DNA of 64,000 nucleotides, from assembly GCA_963725615.1 (NCBI GenBank), contig CAVRZO010000001.1, positions 186,001-250,000 of the forward strand, given 5' to 3'. This DNA comes from JAIQFF01 sp963725615 (GTDB lineage: Bacteria; Acidobacteriota; Terriglobia; Terriglobales; Acidobacteriaceae). The first letter of the stretch is position 1. Every line of letters begins with the position of its first letter. The position numbers were made by a program, and so were the translations under genes. The notes under the pieces were generated by a model. That model worked only from the letters and a program-made list of their open reading frames with translations. It made no database searches and was not told where the DNA came from. Below are positions 35,895 through 44,423 of this stretch, piece after piece.

Positions 35895-35990
35895 GTGTGG
35901 TGCGGGCGCCCTCGCCCGCGAGAAGCCGACACTGAAACAAAATCGGCAAGTCAACGTCAAGAGCCGCGGGCGAGGGGGCCCGCGCCACAC
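35895..35990. repeat. REPIN-like inverted repeat (class A) between ligA and the GNAT gene
   Basis: GTGTGGTGCGGGCGCCCTCG ... complement ending GGGCCCGCGCCACAC. The spacer has AAGTCAACGTCAAGAG just before the right arm. It ends five bases before the ATG of the next gene. Confidence 0.88.
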
Positions 35991-35995
35991 TGGAT

Positions 35996-36499
35996 ATGCA
36001 GATTCTTGAAACTGACCGATTGCTGCTGCGGGAGTTTGTTCCTAGCGACGCTGACGCGCTGGCGGCAGTTATTTCCGACCCTGAGACCATGCGCTTCTAT
36101 CCCGAGCCACGGGACCGGGCTGGAGTCGAGTCGTGGATTGAACGCAACCGGCGGCGCTACCGGGACAATGGCCACGGACTTTGGGCGATGGTTTTGAAAT
36201 CGAGCGGCGAAGTGATTGGCGATTGCGGGTTGACCCGGCAGACGGTCGATGGAGTGGATGAGATTGAAATTGGCTATCACGTGCGCCGCGATCTTTGGGG
36301 GCGAGGCCTGGCTCCTGAGGCGGCTGGAACGTGCCGCGACTATGGATTCGCGCGGCTCGGCGCCGAGCGGCTGATTTCGCTCATCCGACCGGAGAATTTG
36401 CCTTCGCGGCGGGTGGCGGAGAAAGTGGGCCTGTCATTGTGGAAGGAAGTGATGTGGAGGGATTTGCTGCACTGCGTGTATGTGATTCGCAAGAGCTGA
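35996..36499 (+). CDS. GNAT-family N-acetyltransferase (RimJ/RimL-like)
   Basis: A 167-aa acetyltransferase. It starts MQILETDRLLLREFVPSDAD, then has VIGDCGLTRQ, the acetyl-CoA loop region DLWGRGLAPEAAG and LISLIRPENLPSRRVAEKVG. The substrate could be a protein N-terminus or a small amine. The ATG follows the repeat at 35895-35990 so closely that no separate ribosome site is visible. Confidence 0.88.
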   Translation: MQILETDRLLLREFVPSDADALAAVISDPETMRFYPEPRDRAGVESWIERNRRRYRDNGHGLWAMVLKSSGEVIGDCGLTRQTVDGVDEIEIGYHVRRDLWGRGLAPEAAGTCRDYGFARLGAERLISLIRPENLPSRRVAEKVGLSLWKEVMWRDLLHCVYVIRKS

Positions 36500-36518
36500 G
36501 AGATTTGCCAGGAACCGC

Positions 36519-36645
36519 GTAGGGACAGCCGCCCTCGGCTGTCCGGTGGAGCGCAGCTCCGCGGTGAAGAGGCGAAAATCGGTATAGGGGCTGACAAACT
36601 CTGGCGAGCTGCTCTCGCCCGGGCAGCCGACCGCGGCTATTGTGA
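36519..36645. repeat. Class-B inverted repeat, right half degraded
   Basis: Left half GTAGGGACAGCCGCCCTCGG with GGTGGAGCGCAGCTCCGC; the right half (GAGCTGCTCTCGCCCGGGCA and on) is still recognisable but diverged. It lies between the 3' ends of convergent genes. Confidence 0.65.
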
Positions 36646-36649
36646 CCAC

Positions 36650-38296
36650 TTACACCAAGTCTTCTACCTTCAACTTCAGCGGGCCGCCCTTCCATGACGC
36701 CAGGAAGCGCTTTTGCACGAAGGCAGCATCGTAGTCCCGCTTTTGCGCTTTCAGCGCCTCTTCCAGGCCGAACAGCGAACGTGGATTACGGGGATGGCGG
36801 TCCAGGTCTTCGCGGAAGACTTTTTCAGCCCCGGCGGCATCTCCGTTCATCAGGAGCACTCCACCCAGCGACTCGCGTACCGGGAAGAACCAGTCTTCGG
36901 GCTCGTCGTACTTCAGAGAATCCTGCACCGTGATCGCTTCCTGCAGCTGTGCGATCGCGCCGGTGTTGTCCTTCCGGGCCAGGGCAATTTTTGCCCCCAA
37001 TACATCCCGCGTGATCTTCAATACGTCTTTGGTCTTGTTGTTGACAGGCATTGCGAAGACGACGTCTTCCGGAGTGTTCTTCTCCGCGTCGGCCACAACC
37101 TGATAATCCGCCTGAGCTTCGTCCGGCTTTCCCTTGGCGGCCAGGGCCATGCCGCGGGCGAAGTGCCAGAAGACAGTCTCGGTCTGCATTTCCGGACTCG
37201 GCTTCGGCATCTTCAAAATGTCATCCCAGCGGCGAAAGCGGACATTGACGGCGATGGGAATCGTCACAAAACCTTCGAGCGGCGGCATCTCCTTTACGTG
37301 CGGCCTTACGTGGGCCGCCAGCAGTTGAGCATTCTTCATCGCCTCCGCATAGTCTCCGCTCATGGCCGAACACATAGCGATGAAATGCAGATTGTGGCTG
37401 TAGTACATCATCGGATAAAGGCCCTGAACGCCGCTGGCCTTGATGTAGGCCCGATCAGCAATGGCTGCGGCCTGGTTGGTCTTGACCGCGGCTGCATAAT
37501 CGCCGGTGCGAATGTAAACGTGGGCCGGCATGTGCACCAGGTGTCCGGCAGCCGGCGCCATGGCGGCCAAGCGGTTCGCGGCTGCCAATGCCCGTTCCGG
37601 AGAGGCAGAGGCTTCGACCGCGTGGATGTAGTAGTGAATCGCGCCCATGTGGTTGGGATCACGCTTAATGACCGATTCGAGCGTGGCGACGATTTCTTCG
37701 GTACCGGGTTCCGGAGTTCCGTCGCGATGCCACAAGCCCCAGGGATGAAGGTTCATGCCGGATTCCGCAAACAACGTGGCGGCATCGAGATCATCAGGAA
37801 ACTTCTTCGACACTTCGCGCATAGCGTCGTGATAGGCCTCAGCCGCGGGGCGGCGATCGGCCTTGGGATCGGCGGGGAAGCGCAGCGCCATGGCCTGTAT
37901 GTAGGCCTGTTCGACGGGAGAAGCGTTGGCCGATAGGTCTGCAGCCTTCTGGATGGCCGCGTGCGCGGCCGCGAAACGCTCGTCACTGGCGGGATCGTTA
38001 TAGTTGGGACCGACTGCTTCCGCAACTCCCCAATCGGCCATGGCCAGCTTGGGATCAAGTTCTGCCGCGCGCTGAAACGAGCGCGCCGCCTCGTCGTGGT
38101 TGAAGGCGTAAATCTGGCGCAGCCCCTGGTCAAAAAACTGCTGGGCTTGCGGGTTGCTGGTCGAGACCGGATGATGAAGGTCGCCGTAGCCGGTCATTAA
38201 AGTGGCAGGCTTCGCTGGCGGATGCGCGGCGTGATCCTGCGCGACTGCCAGGCTGCACATCGCGAAGAACAGTGAGAGGACGAGAGCGTGCCTCAT
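36650..38296 (-). CDS. Secreted tetratricopeptide-repeat protein
   Basis: A 548-aa exported protein. The signal peptide MRHALVLSLFFAMCSLAVA is followed by TPR units such as FNHDEAARSFQRAAELDPKL and further pairs to the C-terminus (REDLDRHPRNPRSLFGLEEA). The His-rich HDAAHPPA-type start of the mature chain and the phrase HYYIHAVEAS are common in a large family of unknown function in environmental bacteria. The ATG at 38296 has AGGAGGT seven bases upstream, which rules out the longer frame. Confidence 0.82.
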   Translation of the reverse strand: MRHALVLSLFFAMCSLAVAQDHAAHPPAKPATLMTGYGDLHHPVSTSNPQAQQFFDQGLRQIYAFNHDEAARSFQRAAELDPKLAMADWGVAEAVGPNYNDPASDERFAAAHAAIQKAADLSANASPVEQAYIQAMALRFPADPKADRRPAAEAYHDAMREVSKKFPDDLDAATLFAESGMNLHPWGLWHRDGTPEPGTEEIVATLESVIKRDPNHMGAIHYYIHAVEASASPERALAAANRLAAMAPAAGHLVHMPAHVYIRTGDYAAAVKTNQAAAIADRAYIKASGVQGLYPMMYYSHNLHFIAMCSAMSGDYAEAMKNAQLLAAHVRPHVKEMPPLEGFVTIPIAVNVRFRRWDDILKMPKPSPEMQTETVFWHFARGMALAAKGKPDEAQADYQVVADAEKNTPEDVVFAMPVNNKTKDVLKITRDVLGAKIALARKDNTGAIAQLQEAITVQDSLKYDEPEDWFFPVRESLGGVLLMNGDAAGAEKVFREDLDRHPRNPRSLFGLEEALKAQKRDYDAAFVQKRFLASWKGGPLKLKVEDLV

Positions 38297-38396
38297 TTGA
38301 GTGACCTCCTGAATTTGACGAACGTCAAAATCGAGCGAGAAAGCGAGCCCCGGCCAGTAGCTTAGTGAAAAGACGCCGAAGTCGCAACCTGATGGG

Positions 38397-38501
38397 GTCA
38401 TCCTGAGCTTGCGAAGGATCTAGCGTGCAGCGGATATGCACTTTCACGGCAGTGTGGAAGTACGCGCCAGATCCTTCAGGACTGAAGTCTTTCAGGATGA
38501 C
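38397..38501. repeat. Class-D inverted repeat with GTCATCCTGA ends
   Basis: The ends GTCATCCTGA (38397) and TCAGGATGAC (38501) are exact complements, with GAAGGATCTAGCG and CGCCAGATCCTTC inside. It lies between the divergent TPR and lipid-kinase genes. Repeats with this word (AGGATGAC) are common in many bacterial genomes. Confidence 0.8.
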
Positions 38502-38573
38502 GCCAGTAATGGAACGAAGCAATTGGCTGTAACCTGCCCGGAATACGTTTTCAGTACAATCCCATTGAACTAC

Positions 38574-39551
38574 ATGCATAAGGCCGCGCTCTTCTACAAT
38601 CCGCTGTCCGGCCGTCGCCGTGAACGGCGGCTGGCGGACGTTCGAGCGGCCCTGGCCGTACTGCACCAGGCCGGAGTCGAGGCGATCGCCGAGCCCACGC
38701 GGGGGCAGGCAGATGCGGCCGAGCAGGCGCGCCAAGCCATTGAGAAAGGCTTCGACACCATCTTTGCCTGCGGAGGCGACGGGACGGCGCACGACGTGCT
38801 GCAGGGCATGGTGGGAAGCGATACGGCCCTGGGCATCATTCCGCTGGGCACGGCCAACGCCCTGGCGCACGATCTGCGGCTGCCGCTGTCTGCGGTGGGG
38901 GCCGCGCGCGCTCTTCTGACCGCAAAACCCCGGCGCATCGCTTTGGGCCGTGTGGAATATGCGGATCTTGAAGGCAATCGCGGATTCCGATTCTTCACCG
39001 TCGCCGCCGGCATCGGGGTGGATGCGCACCTGTTCTACAAGCTGAACCCGCTGGTCAAAGGCCACCTGGGGATGGCGGCTTACTATGCCAAAGCTACGCG
39101 GCTGTGGCTGACCCATCCCATGGAGAAGTTCGCGGTCGAAGTCGAGCAGGAAGCCGGACAAAAAAACGGGGGGGCTGCAGCGGAGGTTTCTCAGCTGCTG
39201 GCCGTCCGTATCAGGAACTTCGGGGGAGTACTGCGCGAGCTGGCGCCGGGAGCTTCGCTCGATCGCGACGACTTGCGGATGGTGTTGTTTCGCACCTCGA
39301 GCCGTTGGGCATATTTGCAATACATCATTCGGGGACTGGTGGGGGCGCGATGGCCGGTGGGCGGAATCGATCTCATGCATAGCCTGAAGATCGATTGCCA
39401 GCCGCTGGTTGATGCGACCGGAGATTCCCGCATCTTCGTCGAGGCCGACGGTGAATTGCTGGGGACGCTGCCCGCCGCCATCAGCGTTGTGCCCGATGCG
39501 CTGGCGTTGCTGGTGCCGTGTGGGGCGGGCGCCCTCGCCCGCCGCCTTTGA
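38574..39551 (+). CDS. Diacylglycerol/sphingosine-type lipid kinase
   Basis: A 325-aa lipid kinase of the DagK/YegS fold. NPLSGRRRE near the start and FACGGDGTAHDVLQG (GGDGT for ATP) are followed by IPLGTANALAHDL, with the beta-sandwich C-terminal domain and FVEADGELLG. The ATG at 38574 (MHKAALFYNP) is used; the longer frame runs through a repeat. The last codons (CGAGALARRL and stop) lie in the class-A repeat at 39518-39647, so the repeat supplies the stop codon. Confidence 0.9.
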   Translation: MHKAALFYNPLSGRRRERRLADVRAALAVLHQAGVEAIAEPTRGQADAAEQARQAIEKGFDTIFACGGDGTAHDVLQGMVGSDTALGIIPLGTANALAHDLRLPLSAVGAARALLTAKPRRIALGRVEYADLEGNRGFRFFTVAAGIGVDAHLFYKLNPLVKGHLGMAAYYAKATRLWLTHPMEKFAVEVEQEAGQKNGGAAAEVSQLLAVRIRNFGGVLRELAPGASLDRDDLRMVLFRTSSRWAYLQYIIRGLVGARWPVGGIDLMHSLKIDCQPLVDATGDSRIFVEADGELLGTLPAAISVVPDALALLVPCGAGALARRL

Positions 39552-39647
39552 ATTTGATATGGGGTCCTAAATTACCCGGTAAGATCACCACCGAGATCAA
39601 GATCAAAATCAAATTCAAAGGCGGCGGGCGAGAGCGCCCGCCCCACA
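39518..39647. repeat. REPIN-like inverted repeat (class A) overlapping the lipid-kinase 3' end
   Basis: Left arm GTGTGGGGCGGGCGCCCTCG ..., right arm ... GAGCGCCCGCCCCACAT. The spacer carries AAGATCAAAATCAAATTCAA. The first 34 bp are coding for the lipid kinase. Confidence 0.87.
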
Positions 39648-39664
39648 TGGCTATACAATAAACT

Positions 39665-40702
39665 TTGGAACCTGTTACCCACTTTCTTACCGGAGCCTGC
39701 CTTGCCCGTGCCGGGTTCAACCGGAAGACAGCGCTGGCTACCGCCACGATGACGCTGGCGGCAGAAGCACCCGATATCGACATACTGGGTAATTTCAAAG
39801 ATCCGGTATTTGGCTTCGCTCACCATCGGGGCTTCACGCATTCATTTCTCGGGCTTCTGCTGGTGCAGGTACTGATCGTTGGACTGATCTACGGCATCTG
39901 GCGCCTGCGCGGGCGCAAGGTCAAAGATCCCAATCTGCCGCCGCGCTGGGGTCTGTTGTTTCTCTTCGCGTATCTGGCCGGGCTGACCCACATTCTGCTC
40001 GACTTTACCAACAACTATGGAGTTCGCCCGTTCTGGCCCTTCTGGGAGAAGTGGTATTCGTGGGATATCGTATTCATCATCGAGCCGCTGCTTTGGATTT
40101 TGCTGATTGGCGGCCTGGTAGTTCCCGGGCTGTTCTCGTTGATCAACGACGAGATCGGAGTACGCCGCAAAGGGCCGGCGGGACGTCTGGCAGCGACGGT
40201 GGCCCTGCTGGGTGTAATCATAGTCTGGGGCGTCCGGGATTATGAGCACCGGCGGGCAGTTGGTGCGCTCAATTCCCGACTCTATGACGGGGCTGATCCG
40301 GTGCGGGTTTCTGCTTTTCCCACTTGGTTGAATCCGTTTCAATGGCATGGGGTGGTCGAGACCCGGGATTTCTTCGCCGTCGCGCAGGTGGATGCTTCCG
40401 CCCCTGATGTGGATCCCGAGGGCCGCATGGGAATTCGACGAAAGCCGGAAGAAACGCCGGTGACGCTGGCAGCCAAGCGGAGCTACCTGGGGCGCGTCTA
40501 TCTGGACTGGGCGAAATATCCTGTGGTCGAAACGCAGGAGATTGAGTCGGGTTACATTGTTCGCTTCCGGGACCTTCGCTACTACGACCCCAATTCGACG
40601 CGTGGCGACCTTCTGGGCGCGAGCGTGGAGCTTGACCGGTCTTTGAATGTTGTCCGGGAGGGGTTTGGATCGCGCGGACGTTGGGTGCCGAGCAAGCCCT
40701 AG
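39665..40702 (+). CDS. Membrane-bound metal-dependent hydrolase (YdjM type)
   Basis: A 345-aa protein of the YdjM/LexA-regulated membrane hydrolase type: EPVTHFLTGACLARAGF at the start, APDIDILG, then HHRGFTHSFLG and LTHILLDFTNNYG, the His/Asp pattern of the family. Four or five TM helices are followed by a roughly 150-residue extracytoplasmic C-terminal part. The start is a TTG; no ATG fits. A TATACAAT just upstream could be a -10. The substrate is unknown. Confidence 0.82.
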   Translation: MEPVTHFLTGACLARAGFNRKTALATATMTLAAEAPDIDILGNFKDPVFGFAHHRGFTHSFLGLLLVQVLIVGLIYGIWRLRGRKVKDPNLPPRWGLLFLFAYLAGLTHILLDFTNNYGVRPFWPFWEKWYSWDIVFIIEPLLWILLIGGLVVPGLFSLINDEIGVRRKGPAGRLAATVALLGVIIVWGVRDYEHRRAVGALNSRLYDGADPVRVSAFPTWLNPFQWHGVVETRDFFAVAQVDASAPDVDPEGRMGIRRKPEETPVTLAAKRSYLGRVYLDWAKYPVVETQEIESGYIVRFRDLRYYDPNSTRGDLLGASVELDRSLNVVREGFGSRGRWVPSKP

Positions 40703-40725
40703 GCGGGATTGTGGATGGTTGGTTT

Positions 40726-40839
40726 GTGTGGGCGCGGGCGACTCGCCCGCGGTGCCGACAGTGAGATTGAAAGCCGCGAGTCAACCGAAAACCGGGGAGT
40801 CAAAGTCAAAAGGCGCGGGCGAGTCGCCCGCGACCACAC
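40726..40839. repeat. REPIN-like inverted repeat (class A)
   Basis: GTGTGGGCGCGGGCGACTCG ... complement ending CGCCCGCGACCACAC. The spacer contains CCGCGAGTCAACCGAAAACC and GAGTCAAAGTCAAAAGG, the GTCAA-word pair typical of the class. Confidence 0.9.
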
Positions 40840-40918
40840 AATCCCATACAGTCCGATGCTGGCTTGACGGCGCGCTCATGGCGAGCCACAATCATGGACT
40901 GAGATTCCAGAGGTGATC

Positions 40919-41443
40919 ATGCTGGCTTACTTGTTTCTGGCGCTTGCCATTGCGGTCCGGTTCATACCCCATCCCTGGATGTTTACTCCGGTGACCGGAG
41001 CCCTGCTTTTCTTCGGAGCACGCGGTTCGCGTCGCTTCCTGTGGGTACCGCTGGTGGCGCTGATGGCCTCGGATGTGGTTCTTACCAAAGTGGTGTATGC
41101 CTACCCGTTTGTCTGGGACCACTTCGTGACCTGGGCGTGGTATGCGGCGGTATTGTGGCTGGGGACCCGGCTGCGGGCGAACGCAAAACCGTTGCCGGTG
41201 ATTGGCGCGGCCCTGGCCAGCTCGGTTTCCTTCTTTGTGATCAGCAATTTTGCGGTGTGGGCGGCGTATGACATGTATCCCAAGAACTTCGGCGGGTTGA
41301 TGACGTCGTACACGCTGGCTTTGCCCTTCTTCCGTCATGCCGTGGAAGGGGATTTGCTCTTTACGTCAGCATTTTTTGCGGCGCCGGTGGTGCTGGCGGC
41401 GTTATCTGAGGCATTCGGCAGCGACCACGCCGCTGCGGCCTAG
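40919..41443 (+). CDS. DUF6580-like integral membrane protein
   Basis: A 174-aa protein with five or six TM segments. It holds AVRFIPHPWMFTPVTGALLF near the start and VISNFAVWAAYDMYPKNFGG, a layout shared with a family annotated DUF6580 that resembles ECF-type transporter S components. A GTG six bases upstream is possible, but the ATG has an AGAGGTG site in front. Function unknown. Confidence 0.7.
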   Translation: MLAYLFLALAIAVRFIPHPWMFTPVTGALLFFGARGSRRFLWVPLVALMASDVVLTKVVYAYPFVWDHFVTWAWYAAVLWLGTRLRANAKPLPVIGAALASSVSFFVISNFAVWAAYDMYPKNFGGLMTSYTLALPFFRHAVEGDLLFTSAFFAAPVVLAALSEAFGSDHAAAA

Positions 41444-41458
41444 TTACCCCCGCCCCCC

Positions 41459-41616
41459 GTGGGGACAGCCGCCCTCGGCTGTCCCGGTCGAGCAAGGCTC
41501 GACAGAATCCTTCCAGAACGACAACTCGCGGAGCGTCGCTCCGCCGGACAGCCGAGGGCGGCTGTCCCCACGTGGCTTGTGGTAATTCCCGCACGAGCGG
41601 GGCGCTCGCGCCTACA
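41459..41616. repeat. Class-B four-hairpin inverted repeat plus class-C end
   Basis: GTGGGGACAGCCGCCCTCGG, then GGTCGAGCAAGGCTCGAC; mirrored by GCGGAGCGTCGCTCCGC and GGACAGCCGAGGGCGGCTGT; then GCACGAGCGGGGCGCTCGCGCCTAC. The right end overlaps the stop region of the DedA-like gene by five bases. It lies between convergent genes. Confidence 0.88.
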
Positions 41617-42223
41617 CTTTTCTTTTCTTTACGCGAATCACCACCAACCAGATTGCCAATCCCACTCCGACCGCTGCCAGCGCCCATGGCCAATGCTCCT
41701 TGAATACGCCCCCAGAAATGCGTACGAACTCGGGGCCAAATACCAGCGTAAGGATAGACAATGTTAGGAAGCGCACGAAGCGGCCGGCGAAGATGGCCAG
41801 CAGGAAGTGCGTGAACTTCATCTCGGAAACGGCCGCTGCCAGCGCGAACAGTTTGAACGGCGTGGGCGGAGGCAGCATCGCAGGGAACATCAGGCTCCAC
41901 ACGGGATGTTTTTCGAAAGCCTGGTGAAACTTGTCAAAGCGCTCGGGCGAGATCCGTTTCCGCAGGAGCCCTTCGCCGCCCACATATCCGATGCCGTAAA
42001 TCACAATGCTGCCCAGCGCCGACCCGGTGGAAGCCATGAGTACGTAAAGCAGGAATCGGGAGCGGTTCTGATAGACGTAGGCCGCGACGATCGGGTCCAT
42101 GGGCAAACCGAGGGCGGCGCCGTCGAGAGCGGCGATTGCGAAAACACCCCAGGCGCCCAGGGGCTTCAGCAGTCCCCACAGGAACGCCGAGTAGCGCAGG
42201 AATATGTGCTTGATTGTGTTCAA
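41612..42223 (-). CDS. DedA/VTT-domain membrane protein
   Basis: A 203-aa inner membrane protein: FAIAALDGAALGLPMDPIV, GSALGSIVIYGIGYVGGEGL, MFPAMLPPPTPFKLFALAAA and FLLAIFAGRFVRFL fit the DedA/SNARE-associated (VTT) family, YqaA-like branch, which takes part in lipid scrambling or transport. The start is a TTG with no strong ribosome site. Confidence 0.82.
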   Translation of the reverse strand: MNTIKHIFLRYSAFLWGLLKPLGAWGVFAIAALDGAALGLPMDPIVAAYVYQNRSRFLLYVLMASTGSALGSIVIYGIGYVGGEGLLRKRISPERFDKFHQAFEKHPVWSLMFPAMLPPPTPFKLFALAAAVSEMKFTHFLLAIFAGRFVRFLTLSILTLVFGPEFVRISGGVFKEHWPWALAAVGVGLAIWLVVIRVKKRKV

Positions 42224-42260
42224 ATCGTAAGACTAGCAGTGTACGCGAACCGGCCTTGAT

Positions 42261-42390
42261 GTGGGGCGGACACTCTTGTCCACCGCTATTGAAGTCGATC
42301 CTGCTTGATTTTGCGCTGGCGCTGTCTGTTTACAGGTGGCGCTGAGCCTGAGGGCAACGTCAAGATCAAAGGCGGCGGTGTCCGCCCCAC
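42261..42390. repeat. REPIN-like inverted repeat (class A variant)
   Basis: GTGGGGCGGACACTCTTGTC ... GCGGCGGTGTCCGCCCCAC, with a long spacer containing GCAACGTCAAGATCAAAGG. It sits just after the broken DinB gene. Confidence 0.78.
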
Positions 42391-42397
42391 ACATGCA

Positions 42398-43004
42398 CTA
42401 CGCCTTGGGGAAATTCGGGTCGGCCTTTACTTCGTTGATCTGCTTGGTGTGGCGTTCGCTGTGCCCCGCGACGAACAGCACCCACTCATAGCCGTCGAGC
42501 TTCTTTCCCATCGGGCTGTCAATGGCGTGCTCGCGGAGGTCATCATGGGTCTTTCAGAAAAACTTCTGTCTGGGCGCGAGCGTCAGTGAAATGCTTGAGG
42601 GAGGCCTGGGGAGAGCCAAAGCGGTTGGTCGGCTTGAGCGGCTCAGGAGCCTGCGCCTTGTGGCTGCGATCGGGAATCTTCGCCACCACCATGTCGTCGA
42701 TCGCCTTTACATCGTCGCCGGCGGGACGCGCAGGGGCTTTCATGACCTGGGTTGTGACCATGCCCATCAGCAAATCCTCGGCGGCCGCGATATGCTCCAT
42801 CACCTCGGCGATTGACCACCGATCCGGTGCGGGCTTGAAGTTCCATTGCGCGTCGGAAAGGCCGGCGGTGGCATCCAGCACCCCTTGCTTGGTGCTTTCC
42901 AGATATTGCAGGGCGCGGTCGCGGTCGGCTGCGGTCAGCGTCTGGGAGAAGGCTGAGGTTGAGGCACATAGAAGAATGATTGCGATGGTCAGGATTCGCT
43001 TCAT
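42398..43004 (-). pseudogene. Secreted DinB-family protein, interrupted by a frameshift
   Basis: From the ATG at 43004 (GGAGGAAAG upstream) a signal peptide MKRILTIAIILLCASTSAF leads into a DinB four-helix protein (WSIAEVMEHIAAAEDL). The frame stops at 42543 after FLKDP. In the next frame, the sequence from about 42552 down to 42398 continues HDDLREHAIDSPMGKKLDGY and then WVLFVAGHSERHTKQI to a TAG, exactly the expected C-terminus with its metal-site HSERH. One extra base (or two lost) near 42550 explains this. It is either a decayed gene or a sequencing error. Confidence 0.85.
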
Positions 43005-43121
43005 GAGTTTCTTTCCTCCGATTGTGCGCATTCGTGGCGCACAAGGTTCTATTCAACGTGCAGGAAATTTTCTTTAACGCCGGGCAGACAGCAAGGCCCA
43101 GTCATAGTACAACGAATCGAA

Positions 43122-43170
43122 AATGTAGGCGCGAGCGCCCACGCTCGTGCAGGGCGCTCGCGCCTAGATT
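43122..43170. repeat. Solo class-C palindrome
   Basis: GTAGGCGCGAGCGCCCACGC and TCGTGCAGGGCGCTCGCGCCTA form a 12-bp outer stem (TAGGCGCGAGCG/CGCTCGCGCCTA). It lies in the gap after moaB/mog. Confidence 0.82.
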
Positions 43171-43669
43171 AAACGGAGTGCTTCGTATTTCCTGCGAGCA
43201 ACTCCAGGGCGTGCGGAAGCAAATCCACGACCGCATCGAGGGACTCAGCTGCGCCACGGGGACTTCCTGGGAGGTTCAAAACTAACGACTTTTCTCGCAC
43301 TCCGCAAATTGCCCGGCTCAGGGCTGCCATTGGGGTCTTCTTAGAACCCTCGAAGCGCATGCGTTCTGCAATACCTTCGAGAATGCGCGTGCAGACGGCG
43401 CGTGTGGCTTCGGGAGTGACGTCGCGCTCGGCGATTCCCGTGCCTCCGGTGGTCGCGACCAGGCGGGCTTTAGCGGCGAGGCGAATGATCGCCTGCTGAA
43501 TGTTGGGTTGATCGTCTGTGACGATTTCACTTGCGACTACCGCAAAATGTTTTCTTTTGAGGATTTCCGCGACCGCGGGTCCGGAGAGGTCGGTGCGCTC
43601 GCCGCGGGCTGAAGAATCGCTGACGGTGAGCACGGCGGCGGTTAAAAGCTCAATCTTCGAGGAGGACAT
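43169..43669 (-). CDS. moaB: Molybdenum cofactor biosynthesis protein MoaB/Mog
   Basis: A 166-aa molybdopterin adenylyltransferase-type protein: AVLTVSDSSARGERTDLSGP, ATTGGTGIAERDVTPEA, and FEGSKKTPMAALSRAICG with LVLNLPGSPRGAAE. It adenylates molybdopterin before metal insertion by MoeA. Its start overlaps the preceding regulator gene by 20 bp, so the two are coupled. I cannot separate MoaB from Mog by sequence alone. Confidence 0.92.
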   Translation of the reverse strand: MSSSKIELLTAAVLTVSDSSARGERTDLSGPAVAEILKRKHFAVVASEIVTDDQPNIQQAIIRLAAKARLVATTGGTGIAERDVTPEATRAVCTRILEGIAERMRFEGSKKTPMAALSRAICGVREKSLVLNLPGSPRGAAESLDAVVDLLPHALELLAGNTKHSV

Positions 43670-44417
43670 CTTCCTCTTCTTCCTCGGAGCCGCCTTCGTC
43701 GCGCTTTGATTCGTCCAGCATGCGCAAGCCTTCCATCAGCAGGCCCTGGGTGTTCAGGGTGGTGGTTTGTTTGCTGGTCTTGCCTTCAAAATTGATCTGG
43801 AAACTGCCGCCGGTCCAACTCAGGACCTTGAAGACCGCCTTATCGCCGGTGAGCGAACCGTAAGCGGCGTGGGTTACCTGGCCTTCGCTGAAGTACATTT
43901 CACATTTGTCGCGGTCGTTGGTGAGAGTGAGGGCACAGCTTTTGCGTCCCATCTCAAGCGATTGCACCAGGTCAATCACGTTCATCTGCGAGAGGTTGCC
44001 GCGCAACACGCCGTCGGAGGGCGCGGTCTTGGCCATTTTTTCCAGAGCAATCTTGTCAATCACGCGCTTGATGCGCTGGGTGGCGTCCCGCAGGAAAAAC
44101 GGTTTTTCGACGAAATCATCGACCGGCTCCTGGCTGGAAAGTTTTTCGCTGATATCTGCCTTGCTGGCCAGCAGGATCACGGCAATGCCTGCAGTCTTGG
44201 GGCGGCTTCTGAGACGCTCGACCAGCTGGTGCCCATCCATGCCGGGCATGCGGTAATCGCTGACCAGCAGATCGGGCGGGTCGTCCACAGCTTTGAGCAG
44301 CGCGTCAGCCGTGTCGCTGGAGGTGGTGACCGCGGCCAACGGCGTCAGCGCGCCTTGCAGCAGTGCGAGGACCATGGGGTTGTCGTCCACCAGCAGGACT
44401 TTGACGTTATTCGGCAT
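43650..44417 (-). CDS. Response regulator with C-terminal DUF4388 domain
   Basis: A 255-aa protein. The receiver domain (1-125) has the DD pair in LLVDDNP, phosphoacceptor D53 or nearby in LLVSDYRMPGMDG, and the K of VEKPF. A DUF4388/PatA-like domain follows (GVLRGNLSQMNVIDLVQSLE, EGQVTHAAYGSLTGDKAVFK), then an acidic tail. No DNA-binding domain is seen, so output is probably by protein contact. It lies between moaC (six bp upstream) and moaB (20-bp overlap), an odd place for a regulator. Confidence 0.88.
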   Translation of the reverse strand: MPNNVKVLLVDDNPMVLALLQGALTPLAAVTTSSDTADALLKAVDDPPDLLVSDYRMPGMDGHQLVERLRSRPKTAGIAVILLASKADISEKLSSQEPVDDFVEKPFFLRDATQRIKRVIDKIALEKMAKTAPSDGVLRGNLSQMNVIDLVQSLEMGRKSCALTLTNDRDKCEMYFSEGQVTHAAYGSLTGDKAVFKVLSWTGGSFQINFEGKTSKQTTTLNTQGLLMEGLRMLDESKRDEGGSEEEEEDVLLED

Positions 44418-44423
44418 GGCAGG

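Noticed and set aside
39665..40702. Phage or SOS-related gene because of its YdjM (LexA-regulated) family name
   Set aside because: No LexA-like box is seen upstream and there are no phage genes nearby.
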